Both the position numbers and the translations under genes were made by a program. From the NCBI GenBank assembly GCA_035048495.1, contig CM068548.1, positions 12,699,464 to 12,763,463 of the forward strand: a stretch of 64,000 nucleotides of DNA, in the 5' to 3' direction. This DNA comes from Euptelea pleiosperma. Taxonomy: Eukaryota; Streptophyta; Magnoliopsida; Ranunculales; Eupteleaceae. Below, in pieces: positions 34,699 through 45,760 of this stretch; the stretch's first letter is position 1; every line of letters begins with the position of its first letter. Under the pieces are notes generated by a model that was given only the letters and a program-made list of their open reading frames with translations, ran no database searches and was not told the origin of the DNA.

Positions 34699-37006
34699 GT
34701 CTCACGACTCTTATTTAATTTACTAGAATCTAAATTTACTCTGGGCTTTTATGCTAAAGTTAAGGAATGGTGGGGATATTCAGAGGTGGAGGGTAGGCCT
34801 GGAGTGGTGTTCAGGAAAAAATTATGTGAGCTTAAGCGGAAGATTAAAAATTTGGAGAGACACTGTATTTGGGAAAGTGGACTAGAAGAGGGATCGTATT
34901 TTGGAAGACATTCTCGCCTTGGATAAAGAGGAGGAGGAAGGGGTCATTAGTATGGAGAATAGATGTAACAGTAGTAGCCTCAGAGAGGAGTTCCGATCCA
35001 TCCTTGGGCTAGAAGAGATTAGTTGGACGCAAAGGTCCATAGTTAAATGGTTGAAAGATAATAACACAAATTTTTTTCACCGAGTGGCTAAAGCGAGATG
35101 AAGAGTCAATGCATTGGAGAGTATAAAGACCGGGGGTCAAGTGCTCAACGGTGAAGAAGAGATTAGGAATGATGTTAGTACTTTCTATTCAGAATTGTAC
35201 CTTGAGAGGCACTCCTTCAAGCCTAAAGTTGATGGTCTCGAGTTCTCTCACTTTGAGGGGCAAAGGGATTTTTTCGAAAGGTACATTTCTGAGGAGGAGG
35301 TGCTTAGGGCCTTGCACTCCATGGAAGGAGATAAGGCCCCTGGCCTAGACGGCTTCACTATGTCTTTCTATCAGTCTTGTTGGGACATCGTAGGGCAAGA
35401 TTTCATGAATCTAGTGAAAGATTTGGAGGATAATAATTTCCTAGATCAGGCTTCCAACTGCACATTTATCACGATCATTCCTAAAAAGCAAGGGGTAGAG
35501 TGTATCTCGGAGTATAGGCCGATTAGCCTTGTGACAAGCTTTTACAAAATCTTAGCTAAGGTTCTAACTCTTAGAATCCGTAGTGTTATTAGCTCTGTTG
35601 TTTCTCCCGAGCTAGGAGCTTTCGTTCCAGGTAGGCAGATCTTGGACAGTGTTTTGATATCAAATGAGTGCGTGTTGATCTGAGAACCAAAGAATGCAAG
35701 CCTGGGTATGTGTATAAATTGGATATGGAAAAGGCCTTTGATCATGTGAATTGGGCATTTTTGGATTTCGTTATGGGTAGGGCTTCGGTAGAAAGTGGAG
35801 GGGGGGATGGATTCGTAAGTGTATCGCAACGGCTTCCTTTTCGATTTTAGTGAATGGTTCTCCAGTTGGCTTCTTTAAGAGCTCTAGAGGATTGCGTCAA
35901 GGGGATCCATTATCCCCCTTCCTATTTGTGCTAGTGGTTGAGGTCTTGGGTAGGATGATGAGCAAAGTAACAGATCTTAGTTGTCTCATTGGTTTTACTA
36001 TTGGAGATAGCGGGCCGGTCGTTTCTCATCAGCAGTTCGCTGATGACACGATACTCTTTATCCAGGGGGTAAATCAGAGATGGTCTTCCTTACAGGTGTT
36101 CTCTGTTGCTTCGAGGTTGTGTCTGGTCTTCATATTAACCTCTCCAAGTTTGAAGTGTTTGTGATCGGTGGTGCTGAGGGAGCAGAGGATGCTACGTCCA
36201 TCATGTAGTGCCAGATTGGTTATCTCCCCACCATGTACCTTTGGTTACATCTAGGGGTAAGCTATAGGAGTACGGCTATTTGGGACCCTGTGTTAGAACG
36301 TTTAGAATCGCGTATGTCTTGGTGTAAAGCTAAATTCTTATCAAAAGGGGATAGACTGGTGCTTATCAAAATCACCTTCTCTAGTTTATATACGTTTGTA
36401 CTATATGTTTCTGTTCACAATGCCCGCAAGCGTGGAGAGGAGGATTGTTAGAACCATGAGAAAATTTTTGTGGAGTGGGAAATGGGATGGTCGTAAGTTG
36501 TGTCTCGTCGGATGGAGGTGTATCACTAGGCCAAAGGAAAAAGGTGGGCTAGGAATTCGGAAGCTTAGAAATATGTGCGATGCACTAAGAGGGAAGTGGC
36601 TTTGGCTGTTTAGCATCAAGAGAGACAGCTTGTGGCGTAGAGTAGTATCAGGGAGATATGGTGAGAGTGTGGTGGGTTGGGTTTGTAAGATGCCTAGAGG
36701 TCCTTATGGTTGTGGGGTTTGGAGAGGGATTATGAGAGGGATGCAAAAGTTCGAGGAAGGGTTGTTTTCAAAGTAGGGAAAGGCAATAAAGTTATATTCT
36801 GGAAAGACATTAGGTGCTCTGAATCTAGGTTAGAGTCGGAGTTTCATAACCTTTATTCTATTTCTAGAAAAAAATTGGCCACTGTTAGTGAGATGCAGGT
36901 TGCAGGCGATGTTTTTCCGGCTTGGGATTTCGGATTCCGAAGGAACCTCAACGAAGGGGAAATGTCAAGTGTGGCTAACCTCCTTCTGAGAGTCAAGGGT
37001 GCACCC

Positions 37007-38362
37007 TGTGGGGGAAAAATATCTGATCTAACCCACACAATCTTTGAGGTCAGACGATTCGGATTATGGTGATGATCGGACGACTCTGATGCTCCAGGAT
37101 GAAACTGCTTTCTCCTCTGCGAAGGATAGGATGATCTCCAGATGAGATTTGGTTGTACCTGTTGACAAGGCTCCGACGCTCAAGTCAGCTTGGGAAATGT
37201 AACAGGTTTTAGGAAATAGTAAAAGATTTCAGAGTTTAAGCTATCTGGATCTGGAGAGCAAGATCCTTTTCTCAGTTCTGAAGGTCTTGTATTTATAGCC
37301 TTGGAACTGGCGTGACTCACCTTCCACGTGTCTAGTCATTATCAGTCAATGATGACTCAGATAGATTCTGTTATAAAACAGAATCTGTCGGTTTAAACTT
37401 TGACTTTCTTGATTCAGTTATACCTGAACTAACTGAAATAATACTGAGGTGGCATCCTCCGTGTCAGGTGTTCAGATAAGGTGATGTCGAATCCGTGATA
37501 ATTCAACTAGCTGCCACGTGGCCAATATTCATTAGTTAAGAAATCGATGGTATTCGGAATACTTACCTCGTATGTAAGAGATCATGCCACGTAAGTCATT
37601 TGACATTATCTGGCTTTGACGGGATGATATTGAAATAGATCCCGTCAAGCAAGTCTGATGACCTTGTCGGGATAAATGCATCCAGCCAATAATTTGACCT
37701 TGCCGGGAGGATGTCCCGGGATGAGATGTTCAGAGTTCCCGGGAATCTATACTTTGAGTTGCCAGGATGAGTTCCCGGGATGACATATTTGGAGTTTCCG
37801 GGATGATATACCTGAGTTGCCAAGATGAGTTCCCGGGATGACATGTTTGGAATTCCCGGGATGATATACTTGAATTGCCAGGATGAGTTCCCGGGATGAC
37901 ATGTTTGGAATTCCCGGGATGATATACTTGAATTGCCAGGATGAGTTCCCGGGATGACATGTTTGGAGTTCCCGGGATGATATACTTGAGTTTTCCCGGG
38001 AGGAGAACCTTGAGTTCCCGGGATGAGATTGTAGAAGATCCCGTCTATCCCCTTGATCTCGGTGGGATGAGACTCATCAATATGTCGGGCAAGATTGAAT
38101 ACTTTCCGGCACATTAAAGGCTGAGACGCTAATATTCTCTGTCAGCATCACTTCCATGTGTCGATAAAACAATCCTGACACGTGGCATTTCCAAGTAATG
38201 GAAATCGAGCGACACGATTGGCAGTTTATTGCTCTTGATGATGATTCCAGCGCATTAACTCTCGCGTGCTGTCGTCTAACACGCGTCGTGTATTTGAAAC
38301 CGCACGTGCTAAGCCAGAGATACGTGTCCAATTTTGACTAGCTGGAAAATACGGCACCCACA
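37007..38362 (-). repeat. 3' LTR of the Tat element
   Basis: 1356 bp, TG...CA ends. It contains a 58-bp tandem repeat, four regular units starting gttcccggga at 37771, 37829, 37887 and 37945, each with two smaller ttcccgggatgA-type boxes. Confidence 0.95.
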
Positions 38363-38380
38363 TCGCCCCCCTTTTTGAGA
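38363..38380 (-). promoter_or_regulatory. polypurine tract of the Tat element
   Basis: On the minus strand it reads tctcaaaaaggggggcga directly before the 3' LTR: a purine run of the kind used to prime plus-strand DNA synthesis. Confidence 0.8.
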
Positions 38381-38697
38381 AGATCGATAACTGACCGTCG
38401 TATCTTCTGAAAAAGATCTTGGCCATCCACGTTTCATATCTGTTTCTTAGCTGTTGGATCATGAAATAACCAATCGATCACTTTCCTCCGCATTTAATAT
38501 TGTGCTTACTGTTTGCTGTATTCATGATACGTGTCCGTAGCAACGTGCTGCCCAATGTACGTCGTCGAATGGAATGATTGATGGGTACAGTATTCGAGGG
38601 AATAGGTAACCGAACCGTCGAGTAACCAATCTTTTGAGTTTTGGCGCCCGAGATTTGATATAGCCAAACTGCTGGTTTGATATAACCAGATCTTTGC

Positions 38698-38707
38698 CTA
38701 TAAAAGG
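38698..38707 (+). promoter_or_regulatory. TATA box of the antisense gene
   Basis: ctataaaagg at 38698-38707, about 186 bp before the ATG at 38893, inside the element but outside the LTR. The box implies a promoter directed against the retroelement's own transcription. The related element has ctataaatac in the same relative place. Confidence 0.65.
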
Positions 38708-38892
38708 TTTATTCACCGCTTTCTTTCATTTCTTCGCCCTGGTCCGTGCTCTGCAATACTTCAAGCTCCAAGCTCAAGCTGTTCTTCACCTGTAGCTCCT
38801 CTGTTCGCTGCTTCCAGACTGTAACGGTACTTTTCTCTCATCTGCCATCCCCTCTCGTATACTTTCATTTTCTTCTTCATCTTCTTCTTCAA

Positions 38893-41533
38893 ATGGCTAG
38901 GGGTAAAAGGGTTCTTGAAGATACCGAAGAAATGGTTCCCAGAGAACCAGTAGAAACCAGTGTTGATGTAGAGGAGCAATTATCCTCTGATTCGTTGGAT
39001 AGAGAAGTAGATGTATATAGGGAGGAACCAATAATTCCTCAAGTCATCGTCAGGGTCCCAACTTATGGGAATGACCCTTATATTGTAGGTTTGAGAAAAG
39101 AATTTGCCATTCCTTCTTCTGTTTTTGTTAATATCGGTTCTCGTCATGGGGAAAATACCAACCCTGGCGAGATAAGTATCACTCGGCTTCAATTGAAGTT
39201 CGGGTTAACCCTACCTCTGACTCCTTTAGTGAGGGAAGTCCTCTGGTTCTACGACCGGGCTCCCGGCCAGATGCACGGAAATTTCTGGCGTCTGATGAAT
39301 AGGATAGAGTATTTCAACTCTACGAGTAAATACCAGATTGGTCTCTCCGAGATCGATTATCTGTACATTTTGAGGAGATGCCCAGACTCCTTCGATACCG
39401 ATATGTTCTGGTCGGTAGCTGCCCGGAATAAAAATCCGAAGATAGTTGAGAGCCTGCCCGATAGTCATAAGGGATGGCACTCTGATCCTCTGCTGGTGAC
39501 TGGATCTTGGGAATTTGACGAGCGTGTGGAGGGGAGCTCCAGCAGCCATAGAGTCCGCACAAGCTTTAACTTGTCGGGTAAGCTCCTCTTTATATCCCGT
39601 CAATCTCCTTTAGATTCAGTTAATCAGTCTATTGATCAATTTCCTCTCTTCTCTGCTGTAGACTATATCAGACGTCCCTGGAAATATCCTCAGGATATAG
39701 AGGACAAGGTCAAATATATCTTGAGGAAAATCCCCAAGGTAGTAAAGCAATGGTCCCTGGCGGGGCTAATTGACAAAAATAAAAGATCCTCAGCTCCCAC
39801 TCCTGTCATCTCACGGGACCTGCGGATAACGGCTCCCGACTATTCGCGTAAGCGTCCTGCTGTGGAGATTACTGCAAGGGATGAAGTGTCTCGGGAAGAG
39901 GAAGATATAAGTCCCGACATCCCCTTAATAAAGAGACCTCGCCAAACTCATAGCACGCCAGCCCATGTAAATCCCCCAACAAGTCGGGTCACGGCTGCTC
40001 CTTACCCCGTGGCCGAATTCTTCAGACATCCAGATGGTCGACAAGAACCTCTGAATGATTTTGCCCGGGAACTTGTCCGGTTGGAAGAGGCAGAGGTATA
40101 TTCTTCTATAGCTGATGTCTAACTCATATTCTTATGTGATCATCTAACCTGTTACCTCCTATGCAGATGGAGGGTAGAATGGCCGAGATGAGGAAGGATA
40201 CCTTTGCTGTCCCAACTTTAGTGCCAAGGAAGAAAAGAAAACTGGTGAAGGGACTAGCTCCTGAATTAGAGGCATCACTGACTCGGGAGGGTATCGTAAC
40301 TACTGCGGTGGCTGGTGGTTCCTCATCAACTCAACCTTCCGAGGCCCCAGATTCTCCTGCGGTAGCTGCCATACCTTCTGCTTCTCCTTCGATCGCCACT
40401 ATGCGATCTCCTCCTGGATTCCTTTCGTCTCCAGAGCTTCAACCAATATCTACCCCTCCATCAACCTCTCGTCCAACAGACACTGCCGGGCCCAGTCATT
40501 CAATTGGTGAGCACATTCGTTCTCCTTCATTCCCGTCTGGTACAGTATTTGATTTAATTGATACATGGGTTACACTGAAAGAATTGTGGCGACAAGATAA
40601 CCCCATTGCAGGTCTACGGGATTTCGATGGCGTAGAACCATACATCATGAATGCTGGTTGCTTGCCTAATGGGCAGCCCATCTCGGAGCAAAGCTCCATT
40701 GCTGACGCTGGGGTGGCTGCGACGTTGATCGAACGAATCTGTCTTCCACGGGACAGGTTGCGTTATATTGACATGCCTTCCCCAAAAGTTCCCTGTGAAG
40801 TTCTCAGTCGTTCCCTCCTGGAGGCAAGAAAAAATATTTTTTTTTTATTTTGTTGTACTGCTTTCTCTGATGAATTCTTCCAATATATTCTAACAGTTCC
40901 TTCTGTCTGCAGAGCATCCATGCCTACGTAGGTCTGAGGGATTATCTTGGTGATCTCCTCCAAAATTATACTGCCCTTGTCGAAAAATCAAGTGCATCTG
41001 AAGCTAAACTTCAACTGGCCGAGGAGCAAATTCAGGCAGCCACTCTCTCTGCCGAAGTTTCAAAGACCAAGGCTGAAATGGAGAGAAAATTGGCTCTTGA
41101 AGCTCTTGCTTCAAAGAAAAAAGCTGAAGATAACTTGATTAAAGTCAAAGCGGAGTATGCAAAATTCAAGGAGGGAGCCAGTCGCCTGCAAAAAGATCTG
41201 GAAAAGATGACCGTTGAGAGGGATGAAACCAAACAGGCATCTGATGCCCTTCAACAAGAATCTTACGACAAGGGATACCGGGAAGGCTTCGCCAAATGTG
41301 AAGCCATGATGGAAGAAGAAGGAGATGAAGATCCTGTTGACAATATAGTTCAGCCTGAACCACTTGTCGGGACAATAATTTCAACAGAAGTTACCCGAGA
41401 ACCATCTCCAACCATCCCGGCACCTGAAGTTGTTCCAGTCTCTTCTCAGACAGACATGGTGACTCCAGGAGGGGATGTCACAGTAAATCTTGTCACTCAG
41501 CCGGTCGGCGGGCAGGATGTGACACTTCCCTGA
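38893..41533 (+). CDS. antisense spliced gene of the Tat element (Transposase_28-like, coiled coil)
   Basis: Starts at ATG 38893 (caaatggct). Exons joined by frame: 38893-39577, 39662-40095, 40167-40823, 40913-41533; about 798 aa. Introns: 39578-39661 (GTAAGC...TGTAG, 84 bp, in frame and stop-free, so possibly retained, giving about 826 aa), 40096-40166 (GTATAT...ATGCAG), and 40824-40912 (GCAAGA...CTGCAG, a GC-AG type). Without the second and third introns the frame meets stops. The N-terminal half has the LPLTPLVREVLWFYDRAP / MHGNFWRLMNR pattern of the 'putative gypsy type transposon' family. The middle is Ser/Pro-rich. Exon 4 is a Lys/Glu/Ala coiled coil (EEQIQAATLSAEVSKTKAEM onward). Antisense extra ORFs are known in Tat elements but their function is unknown. 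Confidence 0.8.
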
Positions 41534-42403
41534 TTTTTGTAACTAACCCCTTGGGTTTACAATTGTAAATGCCGTTTAAGGCTTTTTAATATAATAGAAT
41601 ACTTTTCTGTTATTGTATGAACTGAATACTTAAAAATATGAATTCAATGTGTTAAAATTCAATAATCCTAGTCAGGAATATAGGTTTGTCGGGAATCAAC
41701 TTGTATTATCCCGGCTAGGATTTCATGGTCAATTACTCTCACTTGGATTTTATAAATGACGAGAATCTCATTAATTCTAGTCGCATGACTAAGAATCTTT
41801 AGATCATCCCGGCCTTCCGGTTTGTATACTTGGACTCTTATCAAGGCAAGAAGCCAAGATTGATAGGAATCCAAGGATCCCGGCTAGGACTTTGTAATCG
41901 ACGTGATTCTCCTCAATTCCAGTCGCATGACTTAGAATTTTAGATCATCCCGGCCTTCCGGTTTGTAACTCCCGGCTTAGGACTTTATATTCGACGTGAT
42001 TCTCTTCAATTCCAGTCGCATGACTTAGAATTTTAGATCATCCCGGCCTTCCGGTTTGTAACTCCCGGCTTAGGACTTTGTATTCGACGTGATTCTCTTC
42101 AATTCCAGTCGCATGACTTAGAATTTTAGATCATCCCGGCCTTCCGGTTTGTAACTCCCGGCTTAGGACTTTGTATTCGACGTGATTCTCTTCAATTCCA
42201 GTCGCATGACTTGGAATTTTAGATCATCCCGGCCTTCCGGTTTGTAACTCCCGGCTTAGGACTTTGTAATCGACGTGATTCTCCTCAATTCCAGTCGCAT
42301 GACTTAGAATTTTAGATCATCCCGGCCTTCCGGTTTGTAACTCCCGGCTTAGGACTTTGTATTCGACGATGATGCTTCTTGTATGAGACACTTAGAATCA
42401 TCT
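41534..42403. repeat. 93-bp tandem repeats between pol and the antisense gene
   Basis: Units with cggcttaggactttgtattc start at 41973, 42066, 42159, 42252 and 42345, spaced exactly 93 bp, with diverged units back to about 41690. The array separates the convergent 3' ends of pol and the antisense gene. Such arrays in the 3' part of Tat elements are known seeds of satellite DNA. Confidence 0.9.
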
Positions 42404-45400
42404 TTATTGATAGAAAATCCGCATATTAAATGCGTTCCACGGTCTTTCAAATACATCTCCGTCTTGTGTCTTCAAGTAATAAGCCCCGTTCTGCCCAATC
42501 CTGTCAATAAGGTAAGGACCTTCCCAATTGGCCCCCAATTTGCCACTCCCGGGCTCCCTTGTATTGTCAAATACTTTTCTCAGTACCAAATCTCCAACTT
42601 TGAAGGTCCTGCGTCTGACGCGGCGATCATATGACCGTTTGATAGTTTGCTGATAATTAGCCAATCTCACAACTGCCTGTTCCCGACGCTCTTCTAGCAA
42701 GTCATTGTCCCGAGCCAATATTCCTTCATTCTGCCCAGTATTGACAGCCTGAGTCCGAGATGTCGGGATAACAACTTCTGTAGGGATTACTGCCTCTGAT
42801 CCATAAGCCAGAGAAAATGGAGATTCCCCTGTAGTTCTTCTCGGGGTAGTTCGATATGCCCAGAGTACTCCTGACAATTCTTCCGCCCATTTTCCCTTTG
42901 CTCGATCTAACCTCTTCTTCAAGTTTTCGAGTATAACTCGATTTGCTCTCTCGGCAAGTCCGTTACTCTGGGGGTATCTTGGGGCAGATAGTCTTTTCTT
43001 TATATTCAAAGCCTGACACAGAGCTTTCACCTCGGTGGAATCAAATTGGGTTCCGTTATCTGTGACTATCTCTTCTGGAATGCCGAACCGGCAGATGATA
43101 TTCTCCCATAAGAACCTCTTTACATGCGAAGACTGTACCTGAACTAACGGCACTGCCTCGATCCACTTTGTGAAGTAATCCGTGGCCACCAATAAGAATC
43201 TCACATTCCCTGGGGCTGTCGGGAATGGTCCCATTATATCTAGTCCCCATTTCGCAAATGGCCATGGACTGAATACAGGATACAGCTCTTCGGCGGGAAC
43301 CTTTATCAATGGAGAATATTTCTGACACTTCTCACATTTCTTCACTAGCAACTTGGCATCTTTCTGCATGTAGGGCCAAAAATAACCTTGGCTGAGAGCT
43401 TTATGTGCCAAGGTCCTCGCCCCCGAGTGATTTCCACATTCTCCCGCGTGTATCTCAAGAAGAACTTGCTGAGATTCTCTGGGGGTAAGACATTTAAGGA
43501 GAGGACCTGATGCTGATTTCCTGTAGAGATCTTGGCCTACCATGATATACCTTCTTCCAAGCCTCTGAATTCTCTTTGCGGCATCTCTCCCAGAAGGGAG
43601 TTCTCCATGCTGTAAATACCTTCGAAAATCGTCCATCCAACTTGGCTCATGATCAACCTCCACCGGGGCCAGATAAACTTCAAGAGGTGAATGAATACTC
43701 GGAAATTCCTGATAGTCCACGGATATAGTTCTTGATTCAGCCCCTCCCATCATAGTAGATAAATAGGCCAAAGCATCAGCATGCCGATTTTCCATCCTTG
43801 GTAACTGATGAATTTTTATGTTACCAAATCGCTCAGCCAAATGTTGAACAATATCTAAATAAGCTGCCATCCTCTCATCTCGGGCTAGATATGTCCCAGC
43901 AAACTGACTGACGACCAGCTGTGAATCAGTATAAGCGGTAATGTCTGTTATCCCGAGATCAAGTGCTGTCTGGAGTCCCAAAATCATTGCTTCATATTCT
44001 GCTTCGTTATTTGATGCCACGAACCCGAATTTCACAGATTTTTCCAATCTAGTATTCTCAGGTGTGACCAGAACGACTCCTACACCTGATCCGTTCTCAT
44101 TGGCTGATCCATCAGTAAACAATCTCCATCCCGTCTTGGGATTCAACATCTCTGGCATCTCGGGAAGTGGAAGAACTTCTCTGTCCTCACCCCCAAGATC
44201 TGCCACATCTTGAACTGGGAAGTCGGCCAAAAACCCTGCCAAGGCATGTCCCTTCTCAGATGTTCTTGGTGAGAACTGAATGTCGTATTGAGCCAAATAA
44301 ATGGCCCATTTAGCCATTCTCCCTGACAAATCGATCTTACCGAGTATAGATTTCAAAGGATGCTCTGTGTAAACCGTAATAGTCCTGCCTTCAAAGTAGG
44401 GTTTAAGACGTCTCGAAGCATAAATCAAAGCCAAAGCAGCTTTCTCGATTGTGGCATATCTCGTTTCTGCCCCAATCAAAGTCTTACTGGTGAAATATAC
44501 TGGTCGTTCTTCCCGATCGAGCTCACGGAAGAGAACGGCGCTAATGGATTCATCTGTGGTAGCCAAATAAAGACCCAGAGGCTCCCCTTGATCAGGTTTA
44601 GAAAGAATCGGAGGTTGTGAGAGATAATGTTTGAGCTTTTGAAAGGCTTCATCACACTCTTCAGTCCAGTCAAATCTTCCATTCTTCTTCAAGAGCCTGA
44701 ATAAAGGTCTGCATCTATCTGACGATCTCGCTATGAAGCGATTCAATGCTGCTATTCTCCCGGCAAGCTTTTGGACTTCCTTCCTGTTCTTCGGTGAAGG
44801 CATATCTGTCAAAGCCCTGATCTGTTCGGGATTAGCTTCAATTCCTCGCCTCGTAATGAGATAACCTAGAAATTTCCCTGAGGTCACTCCAAAGACGCAC
44901 TTGGCAGGATTGAGTTTCATTTGATACTCTCGAAGACGATCAAACGTTCTCCCGAGATCTCCCAGATGTAATTCCCGGGTCCTTGTTTTAACCATCATAT
45001 CGTCTATATATACTTCCATTGTCACGCCAATCATATCATGGAACATTTTATTAACGAGACGTTGGTAAGTGGCTCCCGCATTCTTGAGACCAAAAGGCAT
45101 CACTCTGTAACAAAAGACGCCCCTATCAGTCGTGAAGGCTGTCATCTCCTGATCTGGCTCATACAGAGGGATCTGATTATAACCCGAATACCCATCCATG
45201 AAAGATAAGATCTCATATCCCGAGGTTGCGTCAACCAGTTGATCAATCCTCGGCAAAGGATATGGATCTTTAGGGCAGGCTTTATTCAAGTGTGTGAAGT
45301 CTATGCAGACTCTGATTTTCCCATTCTTCTTCGGAACAGCCACTATGTTGGCTAACCATTGTGCATTGTTGACTTCGCGGATAAATCCGGCCTCCAGGAG

Positions 45401-45757
45401 TTTATCAATCTCTTCCTGGACTGCCTGCTGCTTCTCTGGAGCAATCCTCCGAGGTCTCTGTTTCACAGGTAAATGATCTCTATTTACCTGTAGATGGTGG
45501 CAGGAAATGTCGGGAGAAATACCCGGCATATCGTTAAATGACCATGCGAAAACATCCATATAAGATTTGAGAAAATCAGTGAAGGATATTTTTTCTTCCG
45601 CAGATAATCCAGCCCCGATATAAGTATACTTTGGGTTTTCCTCACTACCGAGGTTAACCTGATCAGTCTCCTCAACTGTGGGACTTGTCCCTTGCTCAAT
45701 GTCACCTTCCCGGGTCAGCGCAGTCTGCTCCAGACTTGCCGGGATGCGCTCTAATTG
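42404..45757 (-). CDS. pol of the Tat element: RT, RNase H, archaeal-type RNase H, integrase
   Basis: Open from the codon after the TAG at 45760-45758 to 42404; the first ATG is at 45559. Counting from that Met (1051 aa): reverse transcriptase about 40-220 with YIDD at 184-187; connection and first RNase H about 300-440; a second, archaeal-type RNase H about 478-600 starting LFTDGSANENGSG (D483, with TDSQ at 544-547); integrase with H704, H711, C742 and C745 and the catalytic D774, D834 and E870 (D,D-35-E). The second RNase H is the hallmark of the Tat group. All key residues are present and there are no stops or frameshifts. It is in the same frame as gag-protease, 66 codons ahead of the first Met, so translation is most simply by readthrough. 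Confidence 0.92.
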   Translation of the reverse strand, partial: QLERIPASLEQTALTREGDIEQGTSPTVEETDQVNLGSEENPKYTYIGAGLSAEEKISFTDFLKSYMDVFAWSFNDMPGISPDISCHHLQVNRDHLPVKQRPRRIAPEKQQAVQEEIDKLLEAGFIREVNNAQWLANIVAVPKKNGKIRVCIDFTHLNKACPKDPYPLPRIDQLVDATSGYEILSFMDGYSGYNQIPLYEPDQEMTAFTTDRGVFCYRVMPFGLKNAGATYQRLVNKMFHDMIGVTMEVYIDDMMVKTRTRELHLGDLGRTFDRLREYQMKLNPAKCVFGVTSGKFLGYLITRRGIEANPEQIRALTDMPSPKNRKEVQKLAGRIAALNRFIARSSDRCRPLFRLLKKNGRFDWTEECDEAFQKLKHYLSQPPILSKPDQGEPLGLYLATTDESISAVLFRELDREERPVYFTSKTLIGAETRYATIEKAALALIYASRRLKPYFEGRTITVYTEHPLKSILGKIDLSGRMAKWAIYLAQYDIQFSPRTSEKGHALAGFLADFPVQDVADLGGEDREVLPLPEMPEMLNPKTGWRLFTDGSANENGSGVGVVLVTPENTRLEKSVKFGFVASNNEAEYEAMILGLQTALDLGITDITAYTDSQLVVSQFAGTYLARDERMAAYLDIVQHLAERFGNIKIHQLPRMENRHADALAYLSTMMGGAESRTISVDYQEFPSIHSPLEVYLAPVEVDHEPSWMDDFRRYLQHGELPSGRDAAKRIQRLGRRYIMVGQDLYRKSASGPLLKCLTPRESQQVLLEIHAGECGNHSGARTLAHKALSQGYFWPYMQKDAKLLVKKCEKCQKYSPLIKVPAEELYPVFSPWPFAKWGLDIMGPFPTAPGNVRFLLVATDYFTKWIEAVPLVQVQSSHVKRFLWENIICRFGIPEEIVTDNGTQFDSTEVKALCQALNIKKRLSAPRYPQSNGLAERANRVILENLKKRLDRAKGKWAEELSGVLWAYRTTPRRTTGESPFSLAYGSEAVIPTEVVIPTSRTQAVNTGQNEGILARDNDLLEERREQAVVRLANYQQTIKRSYDRRVRRRTFKVGDLVLRKVFDNTREPGSGKLGANWEGPYLIDRIGQNGAYYLKTQDGDVFERPWNAFNMRIFYQ

Positions 45758-45760
45758 CTA
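45752..45760 (-). promoter_or_regulatory. in-frame TAG with TMV-type readthrough context (TAG CAA TTA)
   Basis: The last gag-protease codons are followed by TAG (45760-45758), then CAA and TTA, in frame with pol. UAG-CAA-UUA is the established leaky-stop context of tobacco mosaic virus (consensus UAG-CAR-YYA). Readthrough here would give a gag-pol fusion of about 1847 residues (47950-42404), analogous to the gag-pol readthrough known in murine retroviruses. That it works in this element is inference. Confidence 0.75.

Noticed and set aside
37596..38114. Two identical 172-codon minus-strand frames, here and at 48606-49124, rich in repeated HPGNS/SSREF words
   Set aside because: They lie wholly inside the two LTRs and are the translation of the 58-bp tandem repeat; no start context or domain supports a protein.
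38746..38892. N-terminal extension of the antisense protein before ATG 38893
   Set aside because: The extension has no ATG start, falls in the predicted leader just after the TATA box, and is absent from the homologue at 27462.
43941..44213. Plus-strand frames opposite pol and gag (also 46272-46915 and 47494-47877)
   Set aside because: Antisense shadows of the strongly conserved retroelement coding region.
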